A stretch of 64,000 nucleotides of DNA, taken from assembly GCA_029215795.1 (NCBI GenBank), contig JARDYH010000003.1, positions 95,636,609 to 95,700,608 on the forward strand, in the 5' to 3' direction. This document shows positions 22,516 to 33,106 of the stretch, piece by piece (within the stretch, counting starts at the first letter, position 1; every line of letters begins with the position of its first letter). Position numbers and translations under genes: made by a program. This DNA comes from Anniella stebbinsi. Taxonomy: Eukaryota > Chordata > Lepidosauria > Squamata > Anniellidae. The notes beneath the pieces were generated by a model. It made no database searches. It was not told the origin of the DNA and saw nothing but the letters and a program-made list of their open reading frames with translations.

Positions 22516-22712
22516 GTAGAGGCTGATGTCTCCAATATTGGTTGGGCTATGAATCCATTCTGCATTTCTGTTAGAACCAGCCGGGACTCCAATGGAGCTA
22601 TCCAAAGTGCTGGACTTTATATACACCCCAAAATGAGTTCAGCACCTTGGATAGCTCTTTTAGTGTTCTGACTGGTTCCGACTGAAACCCAGAATGGATT
22701 CACAGCCCTACC
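22516..22712. mobile_element. Family M repeat, copy 2
   Basis: Inverted words 'ggctatgaatccattctg' and 'cagaatggattcacagcc' bracket the interior blocks shared with 11350-11531 ('cagcaccttggatagctc', 'gttctgact'). Confidence 0.6.
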
Positions 22713-22852
22713 GATATACTCCCGGGGTAAATGTGCCTAGCCTAAGCCACTGTATAATACACATTCTTTTCTAATAACCTCTCTAGTAAAGATGAGACTT
22801 AAATGTATTCCTGTTGAGCAACAATATATTCTCTTGCTGTTGAATAGCTTTC

Positions 22853-22988
22853 CAGGGCCAGATCTACACCAAGCAGGATATAACACTTTGAAAGCCATTT
22901 GAAAACGGTATGTGGAATGTGTCATGGGCCCCAATGGTTGTCATTGCACTTTGATACTGTTAGAAAGCAGTAGTGTAAATCCTGCCCA
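22853..22988. mobile_element. Short MITE with 'cagggccagatctacacc' ends
   Basis: The left end is 'cagggccagatctacacc' and the right end is 'agtgtaaatcctgccc', an imperfect inverse. The 136-bp interior has no open frame. No target duplication was seen. Confidence 0.5.
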
Positions 22989-25792
22989 GCAAAAGGAAGT
23001 ATATAAAGTCAGGATAGGAAGGCATTTCTGCAGGGCTTGTATGACCTTCCACGCCCCTATTTTCTCTTCTTTTCTCATCTCAGGCTAGTCCGTAACATTA
23101 TCTATAGAACATGTTTTCCAATATGGTATAATTATTGGACTGTGGCGAGACTTCATGGGAGTCAGGCAGTTGTTACCCTCATGTCTTCATCGTGAGGTAA
23201 AGAGATTGCACATCTTTGATTTTGATAGAATAATTCTTCCACTAGTTGATTACGGAAGCTTCTGAGCATTCTCATCAGAATAAGCACACTTCTCTTTGAT
23301 TTTCCTCCTGCCTTGAACAAAAATGGGCTGAGGGGAATAGACCCATTTGCAATTCTTATACTGCGTAATCAGAAGGATGTGAAATGACCAACTCAGAAAC
23401 AAAGTTCTTTTTAAATGAACAAAGTAGGTTTCAGTTGCTAGACTCAAAACTAACTGCAAGAAAGCATGGCAATTACAGAGCCATTTCTAATAGTTTTAAA
23501 GTTTAATACACTCATGTGCACACTCTTACACACAATTTACTTGCATTTACATAAACCCTGAAACTTAATTCCACTATTGTGTGTTGGGTAATAAAACTAA
23601 TCATGTCACTTTCAATGAAAATATTGTTAAAGCAATTAGCTGAAAAGTACTTTTAATTCATATTTCAAAGTGTATTGTGCAGTGTGTAGGGTAAGCCATA
23701 GACATTACTTTAATTTCAGCCACAATAAGTACATGAAGTACAATAGGTTGTGTTCTATGCATGTACAAAGACTCTTTTACATCCAAGTGGCAACCCCATG
23801 GTACCCCCCAAAACCCTCCTCTCAAAACTGGGGGATATTTGAACTAGCATTCCATGAGATGTAAGGGGCTGCTAGCAGAAGGAAATCTAACCCCCTGCTC
23901 ATGTGTGTATGGAAGCACTTTCTGCTTGCATATTGGGGGGGGGGGATCCTGGCTTCCTCCCCCTCCTTATTCCTGTCTTAATATTAGTAAGATTGAGCTA
24001 ATGCCAGAACTTTAGTACTCCTATAAATTTACATATAAGAGTCAGCATATGTAATGGCTCAATGGTGCTTTGAACCAGGAATGGGCCAAGATACTTTGCT
24101 GCCTGAGGCAAAAGACAAGATGGCACCTTGTCCGTTCAACATGAACTAGACTGCCAATGGAATTTAACTTCAAGACTAGTGAAGGGACAGTGTCTTCCAC
24201 TGCACCTGAGGGCAACAGGCTAATCCTGGGGGTGAAGGACAGGCCTTGTGGCTCACATAGTTTTCTTCTCTAACAGAGGGGAATGGACAGGAGGCTCAGA
24301 AGGACTGCCCAAGGGACTGCTATTACTGGCCTCCAGCATCTGCCACCTGAGGCAGTTGCCTCACTCTACCTGTTGGCAACCAAGAAGTCTGTGTTTCAAA
24401 GTTCAAATCTGCCACAAACTCAGTCTGCATCCCTAGCAAAGGCATTATATCTCATCCTCACCCCATACTCACAACATGGAGGTAACCATATCAGAGTGTG
24501 TGGAAATGCCCCCTCAAAATGTCCCACCCTATTTGTGGGAAGAGAAATGGCGGGAGGACAATTTCATCCATTTTTTCCGCCTCTCACCGGTAGGGCTCAT
24601 CATTGTAGCACAGCTTCTTTCTTTTTTTTTGTAAGAGTTTTTAGGGGTTTTGTGCTTCCATAGCAAATGGCAAGAACATCAACTGTGTCAGCAAGCTGCC
24701 CCTGCCTTTGCATCCACCACCATGCAGGTGTGAGGGAGGCAGAGCTGCTTCGAGCTCCAGGAAAGAGGTGGAACGAGTGCCAAAATCTGCCCTCACATTT
24801 TTTTTCCCGAAAGTTTTCTTCTCCCACAAAAGAAGCTTGTATTGTCCTGCTTCTTTCTCAGGATGTTTTATAATGAGTTTTTGTGGTGTTTATTCACCTT
24901 ACCTAATCACTGTGAGGTGGTTGGGGTACCTGTGTTTGTGTTTCTTCATTGCTCTGCAGCCTCCCAGGCTGCCTGTGTTTCCTAATCTGAAAAAAGTTCT
25001 ATGAGATGAATTACCTCATGATGGGATTTTACCTCATGATGAGAATCCCCTGGAACTTAAGTGAAGCGTAAGAAGCCAGGGAAGCAGAAGCCACAGGACA
25101 GATGATTGTCCAATGAAAGACAGCACACTCCTTACACACACTCCTCGGCCACCAATGACAATTTCTCTGACATTTTCTTCACCGTAGGATTTATTTTCAT
25201 CAGCTGTTTCTTTGCCAACAAATTGAATGGGAATGATAGGGGGAAAATGTGGGAGACATTTTCAGCACAGAACCAAATAAGACTGCATATGTAAAGACAT
25301 TGGGTATATGGAGTACTTTGAACACCCACAAGGCCCAGCTTGTCATCTGGAATGCTGGGAAAGGAGTGTTCCAAGTGATGGATTCAGATTCAGGCATCCT
25401 AGGAAAATTACATTTCCCAGGGCTCCTTGCGCTTGGGATGCTGCCATTACTATGCTCTAGGTGAGAGGAAAGGAGACCTCACTCAGAGGCCTATAGCAAG
25501 ACCTCCTTACCACTGCCAGGTAAGCAAATGGAAAGGAAAGGGCTTGGAGGAAGGGTGACAAGGCTGCAGGTAGGTTTGTGGAGTACATTCAGATCCCATC
25601 ATGCTCCTGATGATGCCATCAGGAATGCAACATGCTCCATTTGCTGGCCCCAATTCTGTGTCAAGCCCAGGGTAGGGGGTTGATTTCCAGTCACTAAAAC
25701 TTAACATGGGGCACAGGGAGAGGAAGGGTTGTGGACAGGTGAGCCAAGGGGATATAGGGTGCTAACTGCAGAGCCTCGACCAAGGTTAGGCA
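22989..25792. other. Unassigned non-coding sequence
   Basis: No exon or repeat family was recognised across about 2.8 kb. A G-run lies at 23935-23945. The frame at 24283-24663 (126 codons) has no domain. The stretch is relatively repeat-poor. Confidence 0.4.
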
Positions 25793-25858
25793 ATACAGTG
25801 CCCTCCAGACATTTTGGACTACAACTCCCATCAACACCCCCAGCCAGCAATGATCAGG
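25793..25858. mobile_element. Family J repeat fragment
   Basis: 'tgccctccagacattttgg' and 'gactacaactcccatcaaca' match the left half of family J. Confidence 0.6.
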
Positions 25859-26334
25859 TATCGTGAGACTTCTGTGCCTTTAGGAGTTGCATGAAAGAGA
25901 GATTCTGACATTTGTGGGTTCATCTGCCATGGCAACCAATAAATCTTGAGTGGGTTATCACGGTATGACACTGTGTGGCAAACAGAAGTGGCCACTATAA
26001 TCCTGCTGTCGCTTTGGTTTTGAGGTTGAGCCTTCTTTTTATTTTGTTTTTTAAGAACTTTGTAATATGATATGATGACTGAATACTCTCCTCCTGCAGT
26101 AGTGTGTATGAAGCATTTTGCAGAGTGACATGTGTTGATTGTTAGCTCATTCAAGATATGTGGATAAGACACTGGCAAGTGCGGTGCTTAGCAAACATTA
26201 AAGGAGACACTGGAAATGATCTTCCACTCTCCCAAGAGGATTCCCAGCCAAGTACCAAAGAGCCTGGCTCAGGTATGCTCCTCAGCCATTGAGGGTAGAG
26301 TTCAGTCAGTTCGCCTTTGTATACCCTGTGAAAA
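25859..26334. other. Unassigned non-coding sequence
   Basis: Nothing recognised. Confidence 0.45.
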
Positions 26335-26455
26335 TTCTCTACCTCCAGATGTTGTTGGACTGTATCTCCCATCAGCACTAGCCACCCTTACCAGTGGTGA
26401 GAGCTAATGGGGTTGCAGTTCAAGAACATCTGGAAGACCACAAGTTGTCCATCCC
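26335..26455. mobile_element. Family J-like repeat copy
   Basis: 'ctacctccagatgttgttgg', 'actgtatctcccatcagc', then the inverse 'ggggttgcagttcaagaac' and 'catctggaagaccacaag'. The halves are inverted, as in a small hAT-like MITE. Confidence 0.55.
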
Positions 26456-26662
26456 TGAACTAAGACCACATGATGGTCAGTAGTTCAGTCACTTGCCCCT
26501 CCCTCATGTGTCTCCTTCACTAACACACAAACTTTATTTTACATTGACCCTAAAGAAATAAGAAAGCAATAGCATTCTGGAAAATTACATCTATAATTAC
26601 TTCAAGCAGGTACAATGCACAATATGGTGCTGGTCATCTCCACACAGACTGGGCAATTTAAC

Positions 26663-26664
<2 letters not shown>

Positions 26665-26722
<58 letters not shown>
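26665..26722. repeat. Compound (GT)n(GA)n microsatellite
   Basis: GT dinucleotides at 26665-26692 change to GA dinucleotides at 26693-26722. A similar GT-to-GA tract lies at 51693-51737. Confidence 0.95.
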
Positions 26723-26724
<2 letters not shown>

Positions 26725-27349
26725 ATGGGGAGCAATTTAAAAAGAAGGCTAAGTTGCATCATGTACCAACTTTTGTTTGACATATTTTAAGCAAGCATCA
26801 GCAAAAGATTGTGTGTGTATTTTTTGGCGGGTGGGCAAATAATAAAACCATAAACTCTGTGAGGAATTCTCTGAAAGGAAGTATTTCAAGTATGCCACTC
26901 CCATGTATGCATGGATATTTGATGTCACTTGGCTGAAATTTGCATGTCAGGATTGTAAGCCGATAGGATATTATGGGAGGTATCATAGCAAAGAGCATTT
27001 TTTTGGATCAAGTTTTAAACCCTTGCTTTTGGCTTTCACAAACGGGCACTGTGGAAATGATTATTATGTCACAAACAGGGGATTATGATGTCAGGTGGGG
27101 AACGAGCAGCAAAAGCCATACATTCATCAGGAACAACAGCAATTCAGTTTTTTTTATGCATGGTTTCGCAAAAAGACAGAATGAAAAATGGGAACCAGGG
27201 TGAATATGCTGTGTTGGCTACAAAAGAACTCCTGTTCCTTAATAGAATATACATTTTTCCCCCTCCCAGAAGTTTCCATTAGGCAACAGCTGGTGTTTCA
27301 AGGGCCATGTTCTGTTTTCTACTTTGACTTTCTGTTATTCCACATTCAC
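26723..27349. other. Unassigned non-coding sequence
   Basis: No recognisable exon or repeat; several 60-76-codon frames overlap one another. Confidence 0.45.
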
Positions 27350-27405
27350 AATCAGTGGGGCTTACTTCTGAGTAGACATGCACAGGATTGCACTGTAAGA
27401 GAATG
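27350..27405. repeat. Half copy of the family K palindrome
   Basis: 'cagtggggcttacttctgag', 'tagacatgcacaggattgca' and 'ctgtaagaga' match one arm of the element at 27791-27885, including the same downstream words. Confidence 0.6.
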
Positions 27406-27790
27406 AACTGTACGCATGGAAGTCTCTAATTCAAATGTTACCTCGGTCAATAACTCACTGGGAAAGCACCATATCTCAACACAGTCCACCATCTGTATTA
27501 TGCTGAGAATAATTCTGGCCTACTATTGTCGCAAGGATTACTGAAACAGCAGATGGGAAGCCTCTGGAGAAAATGTTATATAAATATAAAGGGTACTAGA
27601 AATCTAAGTACCATACTAATGGTAATGGTAAGGGTTCCCCCCCCCCCCCGTAAATTGACTTGTAATGTGAATGTAAAAACTCCATTCACCACAGGATCCA
27701 TTTGCATTACAAGTGTCTCTCTTTTGCTTCACCTCAGTGATTCAGGCTTTCACTGTTTTAAATCTATTAAGTAGTTGTATTAATTATAGC
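27406..27790. other. Unassigned sequence with a C-run
   Basis: A run of C at about 27639-27648 and nothing else recognised. Confidence 0.45.
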
Positions 27791-27885
27791 TGCAAGCCTA
27801 TCCACATTTACCTAGGAGTAAATCCCCTTGGACTTAGTGGAGCTTACTTCTGAGCAGTCGTGCATAGGATTGCACTGTAAGAGAG
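27791..27885. repeat. Family K short palindromic repeat, full copy
   Basis: The left arm 'gcaagcctatccacatttac' and 'ctaggagtaaatcccctt' mirrors the right arm 'gagcttacttctgagcagtc' and 'gtgcataggattgcactg'. The unit is about 85-90 bp with the symmetry centre near 27835. It carries no coding sequence. Confidence 0.65.
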
Positions 27886-28309
27886 GCTTCAGCATTGATG
27901 GAATTTCTGAGGAATCCTGGATGCTCCACCTTATCCAAATAGGCAAGGTTAGTTCCCACGTTTTGAGGAATCTTGGGCAACTTGGCCTCAGAGGGCCTCA
28001 AGGGTGTCCTGAGAAAAGAGGGCAGAGGATGTGGCCAATGTGGGACAGTCAGTGAGGGCAGTCAGTGAGGGGTTTCGTATTTACAGACTTAAAGAACACT
28101 CCAGAGCTCCCTGCACTATTACAAGAGACACTGGAGAGTTTTCAACATTTCCTTGCCACATAGAGGGCCCTGTCCTGAGTTAGAATCATGGTGACAGTCC
28201 TGGGTCTTGCTGTGTGGGCTCCTTCATGGGTAAAGGCCATGGCAATTGCTCAAACTCACCACTCCCCGGCTTGTGGCACTGGCCACACAGGCACTGGGGA
28301 GAGAACTAA
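27886..28309. other. Unassigned non-coding sequence
   Basis: Nothing recognised apart from a short direct repeat 'gtcagtgagggcagtcagtg' near 28050. Confidence 0.45.
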
Positions 28310-28866
28310 GAGCCTATCTACACAGTCCCTTGGAATGTTTTAAATAGTATTTTAAAACGTACCAAATAGGTGCATTCTAAAATGTCTTAGGCCACATTAC
28401 TGAGTACTCACGTTACAGGAGAAAAAATCTTCAGTCTTTAAAGCAGTGTGTGCTCTTCTGCCCTGTCGCTTTCTCTTTCATTTTTACAATGAGTTTAGGG
28501 CAAGGCATTGTGGGTGTTGTAGTTCAGTCACCCACTTCCTCCTTTGTTCCTCTGTCATTCCCTAGCGAGTATAGGGCTAAAAATTGTGGGTGTTGTAGTT
28601 CACTTGCCCACTTCCTTCTTAGCCCCGCTTTCTTCCCCACCAATCAACTGCTAAGCATTTGGGCACCAGTAAACGAAGCACTGCCCCCATGAATCACAAA
28701 CATTATTTGACTTAAAACGATTTATTAAAAGTGAAACCGTTGTATATAGCTAAAGTGAGTTTTAAAAAACCTCAGGTATACAACGTTCAAGGGAGTGCGT
28801 CATGTGGCCCAAAGAGTTTTCATAACCCTTATAAAACGTTAAAAACCTAGCGCGTAGATCGGCACT
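28310..28866. mobile_element. Family E element, copy 2
   Basis: Same block order as 5566-6157: 'agcctatctacacagt' end, 'cttaggccacatta', 'gagtactcacgtta', two 'gtgggtgttgtagttca' units, 'cgatttattaaaagtg', 'ggtatacaacgttcaaggga', and the inverse end 'gcgcgtagatcggc'. About 30 bp shorter than copy 1. No open frame is conserved between the copies. Confidence 0.75.
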
Positions 28867-28935
28867 AGGAGAGAGAACCTTCCTTCAGTTTTTACTTGTT
28901 TGAAGATGTTTCTCCCTCCCCTTTCTGCTGTAACC

Positions 28936-28958
28936 ATATATATATATATATATATATA
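28936..28958. repeat. (TA)n microsatellite at the edge of an inverted duplication
   Basis: An alternating TA tract ends exactly where the left arm of the 386-bp inverted repeat begins. The other arm lacks a TA tract. Confidence 0.9.
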
Positions 28959-29344
28959 TTCATTAAACAAAAATCCTACGGTTTACAAAAACAATGTTAA
29001 GGCTCTACAGATTCCAACCAAGCACCAAAAAGCAGGGAAATTGGGAGTTAAGGCTCACAAGCCTTAATGCCACATCCTCCCTAAGGAGGCAGAAAGTGCA
29101 AGTGAAATTCTCATTCTCCCAAAGCAGATAAACCATGAGGACAGGGTGGAGAATATGATATGCAGAGGTGACTGTGTGGTTGTGGAAAACTGATCACGAA
29201 CAACTTAGGGCCACCTACTTCTCTTTTTTTGTTTAGAGCAGCCCTTCCCCAACCTGGTGCCCTCCAAAGGTGTTGGACTACAACTCCCATCATTGCAAGT
29301 CAGTATGTCCCATGGTCAGGAATGCTGGGACTTGTCATCTCAAA
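28959..29344. repeat. Left arm of a 386-bp inverted duplication
   Basis: From 'ttcattaaacaaaaatccta' to 'gggacttgtcatctcaaa' this is the reverse complement of 30458-30844 with only scattered mismatches. The last 110 bases are a family J sequence (29236-29344); the rest (28959-29235) is not otherwise recognised. The encoded 60-codon shadow frames on opposite strands differ at only a couple of positions, which shows how similar the arms are. Confidence 0.9.
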
Positions 29345-30208
29345 AATCTAGATATGCAATTTGATCTGCAGAGGTGACTGTGGGGTTGTGGAAAATGATG
29401 ATGAACAACTTAGGACCAGCTACTTCTAATTTCTTAGAGCATCTCCTTATGTTGAGAGTTGCAACCCAACACATCTGACAGGCACCAGGTTGGGGAATGT
29501 TGTTCAAGAACAAGGGAAGGCAGAAAGCAGATCTCCAGATGTTTTGGAATTCAACTTGTAAAAGCCCCTATCAGCATGGGCAGTTATCAGGAATGCCGCG
29601 AGTTGATCAGGATAGATCTATTTTCTGCCCACATCTGTACTAAAGTATGATGTTTTCCAGCATTAAGATATGTGATCAATCAAGGAACTACAAAAGAGCT
29701 GCATCACTTTAAATAAATTGTCAAAACCAAATGAAACAACAATGAATGAATCTTGAATACTTAATCCAGATAGCCCTTCAGACATCAACATTAGTTTTCA
29801 ACACATGGCATAGGATGTCTGTTTCTTGAATATCAGATAAAGGATTTCTCTTACTTGTTCAGCAGTGTAAGATCAAAGACAGAGCTACCACCTAATACTT
29901 TCATGCGTAAGTATTATTTTAAAATTAAGTATGAATTGATTTTTGTCTTCCCCATAACACATAACATGGGAGTTACAGTGCAACGCATCTGGAGACCACC
30001 AGGCTGGAGAAGGTTGACTCCTATACATGTCTTCTCAGAAGCCAGTGCCACTGAATTCACTAGAGCTTTCTCCCAAGAGGTATAGGATTGCAAACTAATC
30101 TCATCTGAAAGGTGTTCAAGACAGCCAAACTAAACTTCTTCTGCTCCACTGTTGCTTTGATGAGATGATGTATTGTGCAGGGATTGTGGGGAGTGAACAG
30201 TATATTTT
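29345..30208. other. Spacer of the inverted duplication, with a third partial copy
   Basis: 29363-29440 ('gatctgcagaggtgactgtg...aggaccagctacttct') is a diverged direct copy of 29155-29240 from the left arm. 29440-29570 and 29960-30015 carry family J words ('caggcaccaggttgggga', 'ctggagaccaccaggctg'). No gene is present. Confidence 0.6.
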
Positions 30209-30268
30209 TTTATAAATACATTTAAAGAAAAAAAACATGTATTTATAAATACATTTAAAGAAAAAAAA
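30209..30268. repeat. Two tandem copies of a 33-bp A/T-rich unit
   Basis: The unit 'tataaatacatttaaagaaa...' starts at 30211 and again at 30244, a 33-base period with almost no differences. It is a recent local duplication. Confidence 0.85.
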
Positions 30269-30457
30269 GGCAGGATATTGACCAAAAGTTGGAAGTGCCT
30301 GGCACATGCTCTGGTTCTAGATCTGTAATGAATAGTGCCCCTTTTGTTATCAAGAGTGCTGCTATATGTGAGATGTGTGTGAGAGAAAAGTATTGGGCAG
30401 ACCCTGTATTTGGTAAGGGTATGGAACAGCATTCCCCATCCTGCTGCCCTCCAGGTG

Positions 30458-30844
30458 TTTGAGATGACAAGTCCCAGCATTCCTGACCATGGAACATATT
30501 GACTTGCAATGATGGGAGTTGTAGTCCAACACCTTCGGAGGGCACCAGGTTGGGGAAGGGCTGCTCTAAACAAAAAAAGAGAAGTAGGTGGCCCTAAGTT
30601 GTTCGTGATCAGTTTTCCACAACCACACAGTCACCTCTGCATATCATATTCTCCACACTGTCCTCATGGTTTATCTGCTTTGGGAGAATGAGAATTTCAC
30701 TTGCACTTTCTGCCTCCTTAGGGAGGATGTGGTGTTAAGGCTTGTGAGCCTTAACTCCCAATTTCCCTGCTGTTTGGTGCTTGGTTGGAATCTGTAGAGC
30801 CTTAACATTTTTTTTGTAAACCGTAGGTTTTTTGTTTAATGAAT
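30458..30844. repeat. Right arm of the 386-bp inverted duplication
   Basis: Reverse complement of 28959-29344, from 'tttgagatgacaagtcccag' to 'gttttttgtttaatgaa'. The spacer between arms is about 1.1 kb. The flanking family J half at 30423-30457 continues beyond the shared arm, which suggests that the arm boundary falls inside a family J element. Confidence 0.9.
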
Positions 30845-31019
30845 TTCATGGCTTTGTGTAATGGATGACTGGATATTATACAGTTGACTACCAAGCCAGC
30901 ATCAGCCAGAATGTTATACCATCTTGACATCCAATATAAAATCAAAGCTAGTGTTATGTGTTGAACTCACTTTGAACATTAATAAATCAACCAAAATGCT
31001 TGCATCTCCCTCATTTTTA

Positions 31020-31713
31020 AAGATAAAGAGATGAAACCTGGCATCATGGTAGCTCTTAAGTAGGGATATAGCTATGCCAAGTATGAAGCAGATCCGTTCA
31101 TGCCTTGAGTTTTAGGAATTTTTTAAAGTTCAAACAGAAATCTCTTTGGGGTCCAGGACCTTGAGCAGTACAAGTTTAAAAAATGAAATTAAAGATAAAG
31201 AGAAGAAATTTGGCACCATGGTAGCTCTGAAGTAGGGATTTAGCCAGGCCAAGTTGGAAGCAGATCCGTTCATCCCTTGATTTTTAGAAATGTTTAAAAC
31301 TTCAATTTAATTTTTTTAATTAACTAAAATGCTTACAATTCCATCATTTTTAAAGATAAAGGGATGAAACTTGACAGCATGGTAGCTCTTAAGTAGGAAT
31401 TGAGCCATGCCGAGTTGGAAGCAGATCTGTTTATGCCTTGAGTTTTAGGAATTTTTTTAACTTCAAACCCAATACTCCTCTTTGGGGTCTAGGGCCTTGA
31501 GCAGTACATTAAAAAAAAAGAAAGAAAGTAAAGATGAAGAGATGAAACTTGGCACCATGGTACCTCTTAAGTAAGGCTTTAGCCATGCCAAGTTGAAAGC
31601 AGATTGGTTCATGCCTTGAATTTTAGAAAAAAATTGAAGTCAAACTTTTTTTAAAAATATCCTAAAAATCAAGGCACGAACCGATCTGTTTCCAACTTGG
31701 CATGGCTCAATTC
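31020..31713 (+). repeat. Four-unit imperfect tandem repeat (about 160-180 bp) with an inverted tail
   Basis: The block 'gatgaaacttggcaccatgg' recurs at 31030, 31202, 31363 and 31541 (spacings 172, 161 and 178). Each is followed by 'tagctcttaagtaggnattn', 'agccatgccaagttggaagc', 'agatccgttcatgccttgag' and 'tttttaggaa'. At 31659-31713 the sequence 'cctaaaaatcaaggcacgaa...ttggcatggctcaattc' is the same unit inverted. It looks like a minisatellite or the multiplied interior of a transposon. Confidence 0.85.
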
Positions 31714-32335
31714 TAGGGTGACCACTAGAGTGTGGCCTAGTGGTTAAAGTGTTGGACTGGGAGCTGGGAGATCTGGGTTCTACTCCCCACTTAGCCATGA
31801 AAACCCATTGGGTGACTTTAGGCCAGTTGCAGACTCTCAGCCTAACCCATCTCACAGGGTTGCTATTGTGAGGATAAAATGGAGAGGAGGAGGATTATGT
31901 ATGCCGCCTTGGGTTTCTTGGTGGAAAAAAGGTGGGATATAAATAAATAATAAAAAACTGTCAGGATTTCCCCAGATTTCTCCTGGTTTTTGTTCTATCC
32001 TCAGTGTCAGGGGGGATTTTATGCAATAGTCTATAATGACCTGGAATTACACACTTTCCCTTTTAAGGCCACCATTAGCGTGGCAGGGGGAAATGGCATG
32101 CTTTCTGGAGGTGTGTCATTCTCTCCCACTGCTCCAATCAAGGCCTTAGAAGGGAAAATGTGTCATTCCCAGGCATTATAGAAAAGGGCCTGATTGGAGC
32201 GGTGGGGTGGGGTGAGAATGACATGCTTTCCCCTCCTCCGCTCCAATTGGGGACTTTAAGGTGGCCCCAGAAAGCCATTTTCCTGCCCCCCCACTAGGTG
32301 TCCTCTTTTTTGGTTTCCCAAATATGGTCACCCTA
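31714..32335. mobile_element. Family B hAT-like MITE, interrupted by a SINE
   Basis: Ends 'tagggtgacca' and 'tggtcaccct'+'a' are perfect inverses, and near-identical 8-bp flanks ctcaattc (31706-31713) and ctcagttc (32336-32343) fit a decayed hAT target duplication. The terminal 11 bases equal those of family A, but the interior ('ctgtcaggatttccccag', 'taaggccaccattagcg', 'gctccaatcaaggccttag') is unrelated. A SINE occupies 31727-31957 immediately inside the left end. Confidence 0.75.
31727..31957 (+). repeat. Nearly complete tRNA-derived squamate SINE
   Basis: In order: A-box region 'gtgtggcctagtggttaaag', 'gttggactgggagctgggag', B-box 'gggttctactccccac', 'agccatgaaaacccattggg', 'tctcagcctaacccatctca', 'cagggttgctattgtgagga', 'taaaatggagaggaggagg', 'tatgccgccttggg', and the 3' end 'aaaggtgggatataaataaa'. 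The 3' part resembles the BovB-LINE-type tail of squamate Sauria SINEs (family knowledge). It lies inside the family B element, so it is the younger insertion. Confidence 0.85.
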
Positions 32336-32343
32336 CTCAGTTC

Positions 32344-33075
32344 TTGCACAGGCTGCATATCCATCCCTAGATATTCACTCAAAAGTAAGACCCATTGAAT
32401 TTCCTTGGTTCTTGAAAAGCAACACACTTGCTTTTAGATTTGCCAGTCTCAGCATTCTATGTGTGCTATGAATGCCTGCTCTGTCTGTCCCTATAGTTTC
32501 CTGCAAGGTCCAGCCAGGGGAAGCCAGTAAATTAAACCCAGGGGTGGAGGGTGGGATTCCCTCAGGTTCATCTGACAGCAGGTGCTATAGAACATGGACC
32601 TTCCAGGAGTGTTGAGGCTGGATTTCTGGCAGACCCAGCCAGGCAACTTTATGGCCTGTTAGTCCCTCCATTTGGTAGCCCGCAGAGCACCTGCCTCAAA
32701 AGGCAAATGGCTACATGAGAACTGTTATTATGGCCTGCTACTTTGTTTGTCTTTAGTAGACTGTGGTCCAGATCTCTTCAGAAGGGGGAATAGTGTTTTG
32801 TGGTTGGGGTCAGTCTAAATTATCTCCAGGGGTCCCTTACTCAGTGCCTCTGATAGCAAAGAGATTGAGGATTTTCCCCAACTCTGTTACTCTTGAAGTT
32901 ACTAGGCCTGTTGAAAATAGATTTTATAACATAAGCATGAAAACAGTGAATACCCCTTTTAACTTGTTAAACCAATGAAAACATGCCACACAAGAAGTCT
33001 TAAGATATGAATGGTTTATAAAGAAAAGTAAATGCAAAAGAACATCAGATGCAGAAGTGAAATCTGAACCATTAC
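32344..33075. other. Unassigned non-coding sequence
   Basis: No recognisable gene or repeat. Confidence 0.45.
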
Positions 33076-33106
33076 TAGTAGTAGTAGTAGTAGTAGTAGT
33101 AGTAGA
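33076..33106. repeat. (TAG)n microsatellite
   Basis: About ten TAG units with one interruption (GAAG). Confidence 0.95.

Noticed and set aside
24283..24663. 126-codon plus-strand open frame
   Set aside because: No domain, signal peptide or splice context; overlaps other frames.
31020..31713. CRISPR-like array of regular repeats
   Set aside because: The units are about 170 bp, imperfect and contiguous rather than short repeats with unique spacers, and the genome is a vertebrate.
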